Below are positions 24,101-34,900 of a stretch of DNA of 64,000 nt, piece by piece. The stretch is from Gavia stellata (taxonomy: Eukaryota > Chordata > Aves > Gaviiformes > Gaviidae). Position 1 is the first letter of the stretch. The number at the start of each line of letters is the position of its first letter. The stretch covers positions 24,007,930 to 24,071,929 of the forward strand of contig NC_082595.1 of NCBI RefSeq assembly GCF_030936135.1. The letters are read 5' to 3'. A program made the position numbers and the translations under genes. The notes under the pieces are model-generated. The model saw only the letters and a program-made list of their open reading frames with translations. It was not told the origin of the DNA and did no database searches.

Positions 24101-27100
24101 TTATGTGGGACTCCTTTAAAGGAAAAAACAGCCTTTATTTTATGCTTGCTGCCATGCCATAGCGATGTATGGTGGGGTCATGTCAGTGTTTTATTCTTCC
24201 AGCTGTTGCCTTTGAACAGTAAGATCATGCTCTCCCTTGCTTAGGAATGTTACCTTTCTGTCTCCTTTTTATGAAGTATGAGGCATGGAGAAATACCTGT
24301 GATTTTTCTGATGGTTTCTAATGAGCTTTTTTCCAGAATCTGTTCAAGTTAAGTTCTAGGCACACATGAGCTTCTGCTGGATGTGGGTTGAGGCTGGCAA
24401 TGAAGCTGTCTTCTGAATGGGGAAAATAATTGTTATCTTCAAAGGCAGTTTCAGGGGCTAACAAAACTGAAATGGCACAGAAGTTCACAATGCAACATAG
24501 TAAAGTGTGTGAGGATCCCTAAACGGTCATGATGAATTCAAGAGAGAACCATTTTGCCAAACAAAGTGTCGTCTTGTTCCTTGCCCCATTAGGGTAAACG
24601 ATCTACCACATACTTTGCTTACATCTGGAGAATGCGTTCTCCCCAGAAAACAAAGACCATTCCACTTACTGAGAGAACTGGAGTGCAGCATTGTGAATGT
24701 TTTCTGTTACAGTCTTTATTCCGCTTCCCTGTTTGTTGGGTTTGGGTTCTTTTTGTATTTATTTTTGTGTGCTAGTTGTGTTCTTTCATTCTGAATATGC
24801 TGGGGAGGAGCTATTCTTAACACTTGTAATTGACTCAAATCTGGAAATTAATAATGCCAGCCGAGCAATACAAGTGTATACAATAAGTATTTGTCTGCTT
24901 TCTGAAAGTAGCAATGTATGTGTTGCTAGCCCATCTTTTTTTGCTAAACTCTTCATCTAGCTAAATGTCTTGATCAACTCTTCATGTATGGAAAACCGAA
25001 TTAGCTAATAAGCGTGTATTTGATTTGGCTTAGAGCTGATACAGTTTGAATGAGAGAAAGGGGCAGTATGACTGAAACCTATCACAGGGATGTTTGCTAC
25101 TCCGTACATAATTTTTTTTATTATTCTTAGCAAGTGGTGTGTTTCAGGAGTGATAGAACAGAATTAAGCCAAAGTAGAAAGTGGTGTTTTAAAAATATCA
25201 GCTGTACCATACTGTCCACAAATAAGAAACAATGTCTTGTCTTTTGCAGTAATATCTCCTGACACCAGCGTATCAATCTTCAGTTGGCAAGTGACTACAT
25301 ATGGTCAGAGAAAACCATCTACTTATTTGGGTGTATTTGACATTAATCGCTGGTATCATGCTCAAATGCCAGATTCGCTAAGGTAGATTTTCATTAAGTT
25401 GTTCTCAACGTCCCTGCAAATAATTCATTTGAAAGTCGGCGTTCAGCTTATGCACTTGTTTTCTTTAAGGCCAGAAGAGTTCCTTCATGATTGCCCCTAT
25501 TTTGCACTGTGGTCACTGGATACTGTAATAAGTATGACTTCGCCAAACCTCATTTTGGATATTCTGGTCCGTGAGCGGAGTCTGAGTCGGGGACTTCCTC
25601 CTTCTTATCCACCACCGGAGCAGTTTTTTCATCCAAGCACCTATAATTTTGGTAGGTATTTCACCGCTTTTAACAGCGAGAAGCTTGAATTGGGGTCCAA
25701 CGCCATTTACTGGTTCTCTTGTTCGTTGTTTTTCACTCAACAACCAAACCAAACCAAAAAACCCCAACCCCCCACAAACCCAACTCTGATTACATTGTAC
25801 CAGCAAGGTATTTCATGTTGTGAAATGCATCTGACATTCTGCTGAGTTTTGGGGTTTGGTGCTTTTGTCACGTAGCCTGTGAAGTGGTGATGGTTACAAA
25901 ATGAAATGACTTTGAACTGAAGCTCAAAGCACAGCACCTCGATAGCACTAGAGATGAAATTTCTACACGCAGTAATAATTTTTTAAAAAAGGTTTGCCTG
26001 CGATCTGACAAAGAAAATGGGTACTCAGTTATATCTTTCCAGATATTGCTGTTTAAAAAAAGTGAAGTGGTCCTAACATAACTGTGAGAGCATGGAATGT
26101 TGTCAAATGTTCCTTGTTTCTGCAGATGGTTCGTGCTTGCTGAACTCCGGAGTCGTTCATATGACTTGCACCGGCTTGCAGAAGGAGGTGATCTTTTACT
26201 GTATCTTTATTGAGACTGTCAGGAGATGTACCTTTTCTAAGTTTTCTCTTGCACTGCTTTCAGTGTCAGAGCCCATTCTATGCTCATCCTGCCCATCCAC
26301 ACGCAGAATCGCAATTGTACCCTGCCAGTTTTATGCCAATGGTAACGTTTTCGGTCCACTCTTGGGACTGTAAAACTACCATTGTCTCCTGTTGAAGCAC
26401 GATCAGGGATTGAGTGTCTAGAACGTTGCTGTAGGAGCAAGAACAAAAATGTCGTGGAAGGCGGCGAAAGCTGTTACTTCTTTATTACCCATCAGTCGAA
26501 CTGCCTGCTTAGGCTTGAGTTAGGGTTTGGATCCCTGATTAACCTGAAAAAGGAGGACAGAGTGGAGAAAATGAAAAATTATTTGACTGTTTAAGAAGCA
26601 ATGAATTCTTTGTTCTCCCAAACTTGGCCAAATCATAACTTCTGAGCCACTGCACAGATTGTAACAAATAATTTTGAATTAAGTTTGAGCTCACTAAACA
26701 TTTCCAACGTAAACCAGCTTCTGCACAAACAAGCATAGCAAGGGTCTTCCACAGTGTGATTTAAACTTGTGTGTCAGTTTTGGCTTCGATAGAATGCATT
26801 TTGCGTCAGTGTTCGGCGAAAAAGAAAGGCCTGTGTATTGACAGAGAAGCTAGAAAATAATTAAGCATTGCAAGGGCTGATATTTTGTTTTACAGGACTT
26901 TTTTTATAAACTGTAACTGTTAGTTTGGCTGCCGTCTTTAAGACTCTACATAGTAATGCTTACTGAGATGGCTAACCTAAAGTGTATTACTGACGGAAGC
27001 TTTCTGACAGTTTCAGTGAACATTTATGTTACTTCGCGTAGTGGTTATCCAGAACCTTAGTGCCTGAATAATAACGCTGTCTTAATCTGTAGTTTTTGAT

Positions 27101-30100
27101 TGATGTTTCAGACCTTGAATTTTTTGAAGAAATCTGGTCCTTTGATAAGTGAAGCCATTCACGATAGCTACAATAGGTGTCTTGCAGCTGGCTTGCTGTC
27201 TCCAAGACTAGTCGATGTCCAGCCATCCAGTTTGAGTCAGGTGAGCACATATCAGGGAATCAAGGGGGAAACACACCCATCTTGTCTGACGGGGCTCCAG
27301 AGGCTACAAGACACGATAATCTGATTTTCCTATTATTTGCAAGTTGCACTGAAATGCAGGTGGTGACTTTAGTGAGCAGAAGTAATAGCAGTCCTAGATC
27401 CAAGCTACTGAGTTTGACTGGGAACAGCCCTAATAGCTCTGTCTTTAGAGACCCATCTATTAATTCTGTGCCACAGCTGTGCACAAGGAAGCATCTTTCC
27501 CTCAGAACAACCTTTATCCCTGTCAGTTTCTCAAAGCATTAGGTTCATTGCAGTAGCTGACGATGGGGGTGTCTCGCTGGGATGTGAGCTGTTGCAAGCA
27601 TCAGCTTGCTGCACTATACCCGATCATTTGCTTCCAAGGAAGTGGGCCGTGGTAAACGATTACTGTTGTCAGCTCTACCTGACAATTTCCTCACCGCTTC
27701 CCTTCATTTTCCCATCATCAGTCGGCCGCTTTTCTGCGGCCTCTCAAAGCAGATCTTCGCCTCTGTAGCCTTTGCCTTGCGCTCCAGTAGCCCAATTTCC
27801 CCCGCTTAGACGGCCCTCTTGTTGCTGCAACACCTTAGCCGCCTTTATCTCATGACGCCCTCTCCCTTCGATCCTCTTTATCCCACCATGGTGACTTCAG
27901 CCCCCTCTTTCCCAGGTTTTCCATTTGCAGTGCACCACCCCTGCTCTCTCATCTCAAGAGTTTCATGAGAGATGGAGCCTTTGTGATGAACAGCCCATCC
28001 TCAGCCAGGCAGCATCTAAGCGAAATGATCAGCTGGCTAGTCATCATACAGTGGAGCAATTAGTAGGAAGGGGAGAGCGGTCTTCCCACTGCCCTCATCT
28101 TCCTGTCTACCGGATTCTTTGCCAGATTTGTGGAAGTGTCTTAGGGCAAATAACACTTCTGCGCAGTGTGGTAGCTAAAATAAATTTCTTGGCCAGCTGA
28201 CCTAGCCCAGAGACTGCTTATTTTGCAAGCCTGATGTAGACTCTTACATTCAAATTAGATGTTCTGCTGTCAGCTCCAGTTTGGGAATAACTTGGGAAAT
28301 CAAGGCATTTTTTAATAACCTTTGCTGCATTGTGACTGTATCCCAGCACTAGAGTTGAATCAGACAATGAAGGTTAATCGCATGGTACGCGTCAAGTGTG
28401 CAAGGTTCTCTTAGGTGTTACGAACCGTTTTTGATAGTACTCAGCAATGCTTGGGGTTTCATACCGTTCTTTGAAATACTAGGAATAAGCTTCTACACCT
28501 TAAGTTACAGCCGAACCTAAAAGTTGAACAAAATATTCCACTACTCCAAAGCGTGTGCTGATGGGTAGCACTTGCTGCTGTTCTGTGCGGTGGATGCATT
28601 TTACTGTATCTGCAGAGGACGTTTATTCACTCATTAGAAATAGCACAGGCAGTTCTGTGCAACGAACTTCTTGTAATTCGTCAACGTTCTGCTTTACGCT
28701 TTTCATTCAACAGAATGATCGTGATCCTCGCTTGAGAGAGAGAGCGCTTGCCAGAAATTCTGTATTAGACCAATATGGCAAGATCCTTCCTAGAGAAAGG
28801 AAGCTGCATGTAGAGAGAGCCAAGCCTTACCATTTGCCTTCATCGGTCTTAAGAGAAGGTAATTTTTCGGGGGGGAAATACAGTGGACAGCTAACCATCG
28901 CTTGGATTCCATGAGGCTGAGAGTTTTTCCCTCTCGCTTTACAGTCACAAGACCAAAGCCATTATCAACAGTAACAAAAGAAGCTAATGCAGGAAACGTG
29001 CACCCAAGAGCAACTTGCATCAGTAATGTATTGTCCAAAATTGGAGAAGTATGGGCAGCAAACGAGCAGAAAACCAGTTTCTCACAGCATGATAGGTAAG
29101 CAGCCTTCTAACAAAGTTTAGTCTTGAGCTACATGTTTGGAGAGAGAGAAAAATCCATTGGAATTGCGTTAGCGTTTTAGAGGGAAGGTGGGCCTGAATA
29201 GAGCTTTGTCTGGCTTTTTTGCGCATACAATATGTAGCATTTAAGAATCAATACACCGTAAGTAATATTTGGAGAGTGAGTTTTTCTGCTATGATAATAG
29301 CTAGCAGTTGTCAGATGATTTTCCTGCAGGTGGTATGGTCAAATAAACTTGGATTCTGGTATGTTTGGACTTCAGGGGAATGAAAGTCATTTACATTTTC
29401 CTTTTAATTCTAGTCCTGGAGTGACAGAAGCACCACTCATAACACATCCTCTCCCTGATGCAGAGTCGCACAATGCATTTGTTGCGGCAGGAGTTAGAAA
29501 ATTTTTAGGAAAATGTTCCAGGTATAGTAGATCTACAGACTATTTCAAAAAGGTGTTGCTTCTCATATATATGTGTGTATGTGTGTGGGTGTGTACACTT
29601 CCTGTGCTTGCAAAGTGTTCTCTTTGCATTTAGTTTTGTGTCTGTTAAAGAAAAGGCCAACTTAGGGACTCAACTAAGTGGAGAATTTGAAGTGGTCCCA
29701 GCATTGAAATGTGGATGCATTTTCTTCTGACACGAGAATGACATCACTTGTGCAACTTAACATTGGATTACTCTTGCCTCAGAGGCAGTGATTTAGGAAA
29801 TGAAGTACGAAATGTGACAGAATAATTGAAAAGAAGAAAATGCCTCTGACTTGTTGGTGGGCCTGAGACATCACCCCAACAGCGAGGGTTCACCTGTATT
29901 TCTTGTTCATGGAATGTTTTTGTTACGTACCGTCTCAGATTTCTTGAACGCAGCATGATTCTTTCCACTGATTTATTTCTTTTCGTATTTTAAATTGTGT
30001 ACCTTAACAGATTGCTGGGTTTGGTGGCTCGTCCTGTTCCTTCACACTCTGCAGCACGGGGTGGTAGCTCACATTCGCCATGCAGAGCTTCTACTTCATT

Positions 30101-30817
30101 CATGCCATCCAGCCCACTGAAACCAAATACGCATGGTTCCGTCTCACAAAAGAAGTTTTCAGGAGCATCAGAGCTGAATTTACTAGAGACTCCTCTTGTG
30201 GTTAAGGTTCGTACTGTAAAAAACCGGTACCAACCAACCAAAAGAAAAGCCTGTAAACTTTGTTTAAAATGAAACCACCAGAAAAGTCTTTAAAAACAAA
30301 CACTGATTGGTCTTGAGGAACGGAAGAAGGTTTTCGGTGTCCCAGACTTCAGATGAAGTTAAATAGGCTGTCAGTTAGTTAGCTCGTCTCGGCTTTGGGA
30401 GCAGAAATCTCAGAAATGGAGCATGTGATTGCGTACACTGAATACTCTGGTCTCTGTCCCTTAACCGCATGAACTTTTCTCTGTAGGAGAGAGTACATTG
30501 TATGTTTCTGACTTTACATTCAGCGGTGATGTGAAAGGAAACGCAGTCTTTCACTGTCCTCGGTTTTGTCTCGCTCGGTTGGAAGTTAAGTCTGTTTGGT
30601 AATTAATAATGCATTAACAGACGTTTTTTAACTCTAGGTCATTGAAGGTAGTGCGGGTAAGGCACAAACCTCAGAAGCAGCACCTGAAGCATCACCATCT
30701 AGTGAACTACATCCATCAGGCAATCTTCAATACAGCTATAATACTACAGAGCAACAGTTTCCATGGGATTTTCCTGCTAATCAAGATGGTGAATGTGATG
30801 CTGCTGAGGGAGACTGA
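13999..30817 (+). CDS. AHCTF1: Short AHCTF1/ELYS-like nucleoporin, 16 exons, about 800 aa
   Basis: ELYS binds chromatin after mitosis and recruits the Nup107-160 complex to start nuclear pore assembly. Exons: 13999-14119 (exon opens at 13993), 15347-15600, 18769-18949, 19739-19946, 20401-20517, 21528-21612, 23787-23937, 25250-25382, 25470-25651, 26126-26187, 27112-27240, 28714-28858, 28945-29095, 29414-29521, 30011-30206, 30638-30817. All phases match, all borders are AG/GT and no stop interrupts; the sum is 2403 nt. Exons 1-11 cover the N-terminal beta-propeller and its edge, including [10 protein letters not shown]-like, [19 protein letters not shown] and [15 protein letters not shown] segments very close to mammalian ELYS. 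Exon 12 resumes about 430 residues later ([16 protein letters not shown]). Most of the helical domain and the whole AT-hook tail are absent; family length is about 2250. The ATG fits the family start (LT-FPEVT-QALGED). It may be a functional short paralogue, a lineage-specific copy or a very young pseudogene; intact frames favour the first or second. The symbol marks homology, not orthology. Confidence 0.88.
16980..17087. repeat. T-rich low-complexity tract with TTTTTCC units
   Basis: About 108 bases of almost pure T broken by CC in a loose (TTTTTTCC) pattern, directly abutting the truncated 5' end of the following CR1. It lies in intron 2 of the ELYS-like gene. Confidence 0.85.
17088..17503 (+). 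mobile_element. 5'-truncated CR1 LINE
   Basis: It matches the last part of CR1 ORF2 and the 3' end: CTTATGAGGAGCAGCTGAGG, then GGAGAAGAGGAGGCTGAGG, GACCTTATCGCTCTCTACAA, and the tail TTTTCCAACCTTAATGGTTC with TGATTCTGTG. The frame is broken. It sits in intron 2 of the ELYS-like gene, same strand. Confidence 0.92.
21119..21158 (+). repeat. (TC)n dinucleotide repeat
   Basis: An uninterrupted TC run of about 40 bases ending in AG, in the intron between ELYS-like exons 5 and 6. It resembles an over-long polypyrimidine tract and could be mistaken for an acceptor. Confidence 0.95.
22846..22902. repeat. T/G-rich low-complexity stretch
   Basis: TTGTTG and TTTGG units in the 2.2-kb intron between ELYS-like exons 6 and 7. 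I saw nothing else recognisable in that intron. Confidence 0.7.
25735..25790. repeat. A/C-rich low-complexity stretch
   Basis: CAAAC and AAACC units directly downstream of ELYS-like exon 9, in the intron. Confidence 0.7.
28714..28858 (+). CDS. AHCTF1: ELYS-like exon 12, joins in frame after a large internal loss
   Basis: After the TTCAACAG acceptor it reads [19 protein letters not shown], then QYGKILPRE and ERAKPYHLP. In full-length ELYS this lies about 430 residues after the end of exon 11 (SSLSQ at 27240). Both borders are phase 0, so splicing 27240 to 28714 keeps the frame. The 1.47-kb intron between holds no recognisable remnant of the missing exons. Confidence 0.85.
30638..30817 (+). 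CDS. AHCTF1: ELYS-like terminal exon with early stop
   Basis: After TTAACTCTAG the 59 codons include [20 protein letters not shown] and GECDAAEGD, then TGA at 30815. This resembles a piece from the middle of the giant acidic exon of mammalian ELYS (NELYPSG...DQQF...AECDIAE). The flanking parts of that exon and the AT-hook region are absent. The exon follows exon 15 in phase 0. Confidence 0.75.
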   Translation, partial: VIEGSAGKAQTSEAAPEASPSSELHPSGNLQYSYNTTEQQFPWDFPANQDGECDAAEGD

Positions 30818-30847
30818 GATACAAAAAGCTCTCTGAGTAATCTTTAG

Positions 30848-31055
30848 ACTTTTTAGAAGGTCTACTAATACAACAAATAAAAGCCTCTGCACAGGAACAG
30901 AATTTAATGTATTTATTATTCCCAAAAGTCATGAAGCCATCCTTTCAAGTATTTCTGTGACTCAATGTTTCCGTTCCCTGTAATACATACCCAGAAACCA
31001 GACAGCATGAGAAGCTTATAAGAGACTCCTGTAACTATTATGCTACCAGCAATAA
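30848..31055 (+). repeat. 208-bp direct repeat, copy 1 (ELYS-like 3' UTR)
   Basis: Starts ACTTTTTAGAAGGTCTAC and ends CAGCAATAA. By eye it is about 90 percent identical to 35818-36025 in the same orientation. It covers the poly(A) signal and ends exactly where an ERVL LTR fragment begins. Confidence 0.9.
30876..30881 (+). terminator. Poly(A) signal of the ELYS-like gene
   Basis: AATAAA, 59 bases after the TGA stop. It lies inside the 208-bp unit that recurs at 35818-36025, so that copy carries an AATAAA too. Confidence 0.65.
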
Positions 31056-31190
31056 TGTGCTGGTTTTGGCTGGGGTAGAGTTAATTTTCTTCATAGTAGC
31101 TAGTATGGGGCTGTGCTTTGGATTTGTGCTGGAAACAGTGTTGATAAAGCTGGGATGTTTTAGTTAACGCTGAGCAGTGCTTACACTGAG
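31056..31190 (+). mobile_element. Avian ERVL LTR, 5' fragment
   Basis: TGTGCTGGTTTTGGCTGGGG, AGAGTTAATTTTCTTCATAG and GTGTTGATAA, to CTGAGCAGTGCTTACACTGAG: the start of a very common avian ERVL LTR. The minus strand of 37225-37816 is the same family. It stops abruptly at a segment resembling SCCPDH exon 1. Confidence 0.85.
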
Positions 31191-31197
31191 GCCCCGC

Positions 31198-31274
31198 CCA
31201 CCACCAGCTTGTAGGGCCACTTGGGTGCCGCGTCGTCAGCCACCACGGGGAGAGGAACTGCCACACTGCCACTC
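31198..31274 (-). pseudogene. Degenerate copy of the SCCPDH exon 1 start
   Basis: Plus-strand CACCACCAGCTTGTAGGGCC here matches CACCACCAGCTCGTAGGGCC in true exon 1 (near 42359), and similarity continues past the start codon. Read on the minus strand it gives ADDAAPKWPYKLVV, like the SCCPDH N-terminus, but the position of the ATG is GTG and the Rossmann motif that should follow is replaced by the LTR fragment. It appears to be a truncated, non-coding duplicate. Confidence 0.7.
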
Positions 31275-31900
31275 ATGGTCATATTGACAAACGCTACTCT
31301 TTGTGATTTCTCGTCTCTCCTTTACCACATCTACTACATGCAAGCTAGTAAGGATGAAAGTCAACATACCTTAAGACAACAGTATGGAGTCAGTTGATCT
31401 TTATAGTAACGCAGGGAAAAAAAAAGACAAAACTATTCCTTAAACTCTGAGAAATGACAACTCCTCTTTTATTTCGCTATGGGTACTAAGGCTTTGAAAG
31501 TAAAAACACCACAAAGTAGTAGCATCTATCCCAAACAGGCATGAGGAGTAACTAGCGGCTTCATCTGCTTAGGCACTCGTTATCTGGGGCCTGCCTGCTT
31601 TTAATAGTTGGGGAACACGGTGAAGTGAGAAGGCTGTGGTTAATTGTGAAGCAGATGCTATAGCGGTTCCATTAAGTAGTAACTTACAACTTAGATTAAA
31701 GAAATTAAAAGAGATTGTAGCGCTAGTAGCCAGTAAGTCACTAATTTCATTTGCTTGTGAATTAAAACTCAATACCCTTTATGAGTTTGCTCACTATAGC
31801 AAACAGTATTATAACTTTTAACTCAATTTTTCTTCTGTTTCTGCTGTAAACAATAGCACAGTGAAACTATTTTATGATTAGGCTTTTACAGCCATATGAG
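31275..31900. other. Space between the two convergent genes
   Basis: About 630 AT-rich bases. A 61-codon open frame at 31636-31821 shows no recognisable motif. I see no further feature. Confidence 0.5.
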
Positions 31901-31901
31901 T

Positions 31902-31907
31902 TTTATT
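31902..31907 (-). terminator. Poly(A) signal of SCCPDH
   Basis: AATAAA on the minus strand, 84 bases after the SCCPDH stop. It gives a short 3' UTR that contains the tandem duplication. Confidence 0.65.
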
Positions 31908-31910
31908 GGA

Positions 31911-31986
31911 GTTAGACCCAGGAAAGGTGTTAGTTCATACAGTTACTTAGGTGTTAGACCCAGGAAAGGTGTTACTTCGTACAGTT
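31911..31986. repeat. Tandem duplication of a 34-bp unit in the SCCPDH 3' UTR
   Basis: GTTAGACCCAGGAAAGGTGT followed by CATACAGTT occurs at 31911-31944 and again at 31953-31986 with two differences, period 42. Confidence 0.9.
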
Positions 31987-31990
31987 GACT

Positions 31991-34900
31991 TCAGACTTCA
32001 GGCTTGCTAATAACAGAGAACTCAACACCACGTTTGTTGAGGCGATCAATCAGCTTTGTTTTGGAGAAGGCAGCTCCCGGAGAATATACACCACCCCTGT
32101 TAATGAAAATCAAAAGAGAAAAGTGTTAGTGGTACAGTGATTGAGTGACACCTTTTTTTAAAGTCAAAGATGTGTTTCCCTGCCTAAGAAAGAAAAAGCC
32201 ACTTTATCCCACAGAGCATATGAGGAATTTGGCAAGCTGGTTACATTCATAGGTTCATTTCTGCATCCAGCAAACTCAACAGAAACCATTCCATTAACTG
32301 AAAATACAGACAGACACTGATGCAACAGATGCTGCAAAAGCATTACTAAAAACCTATGACTACATCCTTTCAAATTGAAAGGCAGATGAAGAGTTAAGTG
32401 GCCTTAAATCAGCTTGTGGTGAAGTATCTCCCTTGCATAGCCATTTGGGCGAGGTAACACAGAAATCCACAGGGTTATGAGAGCTGTATTTTCAAAGAGA
32501 AACATAATGCATACAAGAGTTTTAAGGGAGATCAAGGTGTTCTGCATGGGAAAGTACTTACTGTTTAGGCAGAGAAGCGGCATCTTCCAGAACAGATACA
32601 GCTGCTTGAACCATTACAATTGGTGTAGCAACATAGCCAGGCTCTGACAAAAAAAAGGAAAAAAAAGTAAAACCACCCACAACAAATGATGTACAGTGTG
32701 TTGAAATGTAGAATGTAATCTTGCTCTTACCTACAGCATGCTGAAGAATAATCTCTTTGGCAATGAAACAGCCTTCCCCATTTAATAACAGCTTTTTTAC
32801 CTGGTAATCATGCCAAGTAGCTGGTGAAGTCCTTAAGATCTAATCTGGACAAATACTGCCTCCAGTACAGGCAACAACCACGAGCGATCACCTCATGGTG
32901 ACAGAGGGCTCTCCATTACAGCAAAAGCATTCCCCATCCTGTGCTTAAATTCAGACTTCTGCTGTGAGACTGTCGCATTTGGCTACATCTCTAGTTATTC
33001 AAAGAAGCTAAGCTTCATTAACTCCTTTCTGAACATACATTCTTGCTGCCTCCAAACTTCACTTACGGTGTCATCACCCCTCAAAGAAATTATCTGAACG
33101 CAAGTATGTTATAGCTAGAAATGACACCATGCCAGACCTGTTTCAGTTCACTCACAGAGGACTGGAAATAAACAAATAGTAAGTCCAGGCTGTTGTAGTG
33201 GCTGACGATGACCCCCTACCGACGGCCCCTCCCCCTTTCCGCAGAAACATGTGAACATTGCAGGTACAAACCACAATTACCCCTAAGTAGCCAGTACAGA
33301 AGACGCAGTCAGCAGCAAAGGCAGTCGGCCTGTGTTTTTTGTGGTTTGATTTCAGATCTTAGCTGCAAGTAATTGCGTGTAGGTAAAGCAACCTTTCATA
33401 CAAAAGCTGACCTTAGGATAGAATTAGCTGGGGAACTCACTAGCGCAGTGATATCCTCCTGGCCAAGGACGCTTGATCGTATGACACCGCCAGTCTCCGT
33501 AATTGCAACTGTAAGTTTGATTTGTATAGCCAATAAGGTACTTGTGTATCTTTATCAATAAGTATTTGGATAGAGTTACATCTTGCATAATTTCTATTCG
33601 TGAATATAGAGATGATGAATAAATTGTATACAAGTTGGCCATGTCCATGTTTGATCAATTTACTTCTCTTCCTCTGGGGGCCCAGCAGACACTTTTATCT
33701 CTTATTCGCAAACATCATTCTGTGGACGCTGGTTTGGTATTGCACATGCACCTATTTTAGAGAGCTGGGCAGAAGTAAGGCAGCCAAGGAGGAGACCGGG
33801 TATGTGACTGTGGTTATAGATGAATACCCAAATCTGCCTCCGCAGCAGCCTGAACCTTAATCAATGCATAACCCCTCAGAATAGTCAGGTTATGACAGCT
33901 GCAACAACTGAAAACTATCCTTAAATCACTCCCCCTTTAACTGCTCTACTCTGCAAAAATGCAAATTGGAACGGGGAAAGTCAGAAGGAAAGAGAATGAC
34001 AAGAACACAAATGAATTGGCCATTTCAAAAAACAGGTCACAATGAACACTAGTATCCAAGATAATACTGTGTAATGGCTGTTGACTTTGTCCATATTGCA
34101 AGTGCTCCTCAAGGGTGAAAGAAATAGCAGTGGAACCATAAACCTATGTTAGAGTAGGGAATGTGAGGCAAAAGCAGTTAGCTGCTACTAACGTACATAC
34201 CTGGTCCTTTCACTTCGGTGCAGATCTTTACATTCGGTTTGCCATTCTGGGGATCTTGCCCCTCACTATAACCCTCGCCAAAAAAAGTCATTGTAAAGGA
34301 GGTTCCATCCATCTGTAGTGGACAAGTGTGGTCACCAATACAGTAACTCACTTAGATCAGGCAAGCACAAGTAGTAAATATAAGTATCTATTATGCCAAA
34401 TACATCTAAACATGAGAGTAGTTATTTTGAGTTATTGCTTAAAAGGTACAATCTCATCTAAATTTTCAATCGCTTCCACTTTGTTGGAACTGTTACTGTT
34501 CTAAAGTCCATTTATTCTCCCAGTGCTTTCAGTCCTGGGTTTTTGCTACCCAGTCTCCCTCTCTCATCACCTTTGACAGACTGAGTGCTGTGAGCCATCC
34601 ATGTAAATACATGAGAGCCAGCAACATGATCCATTTTTTCTCATACAAGTTCCACATACTTTGATGTCTAACAGCAGAAGGCATGATTATTTAAATAGTC
34701 AAAGCTATCTGAACAAGCACACACAATGTGCATTTAGAAACTGTTTCTTTGAGACTAAGCAGTTAACTCCAGATTACTATTCCACCATTACCATGACAAA
34801 TTTATTCAGTAATTGTGATGGGAAACAGTCAGTTACCTGTTTCCGGGTTGGTCCTTTCTTTGTGAAGTGTCCAGCAGAGAAAAATTCTGGGTACTATACA

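Noticed and set aside
25668-25845. Extension of the ELYS-like exon 9 reading frame past 25651
   Set aside because: A good donor at 25652 and the phase of exon 10 show the true end; the extension runs into an A/C-rich tract.
27600-28200. Candidate missing ELYS exons in the C/T-rich part of the 27241-28713 intron
   Set aside because: Open frames here (for example 27925-28200) show no similarity to the ELYS helical domain in any frame I read.
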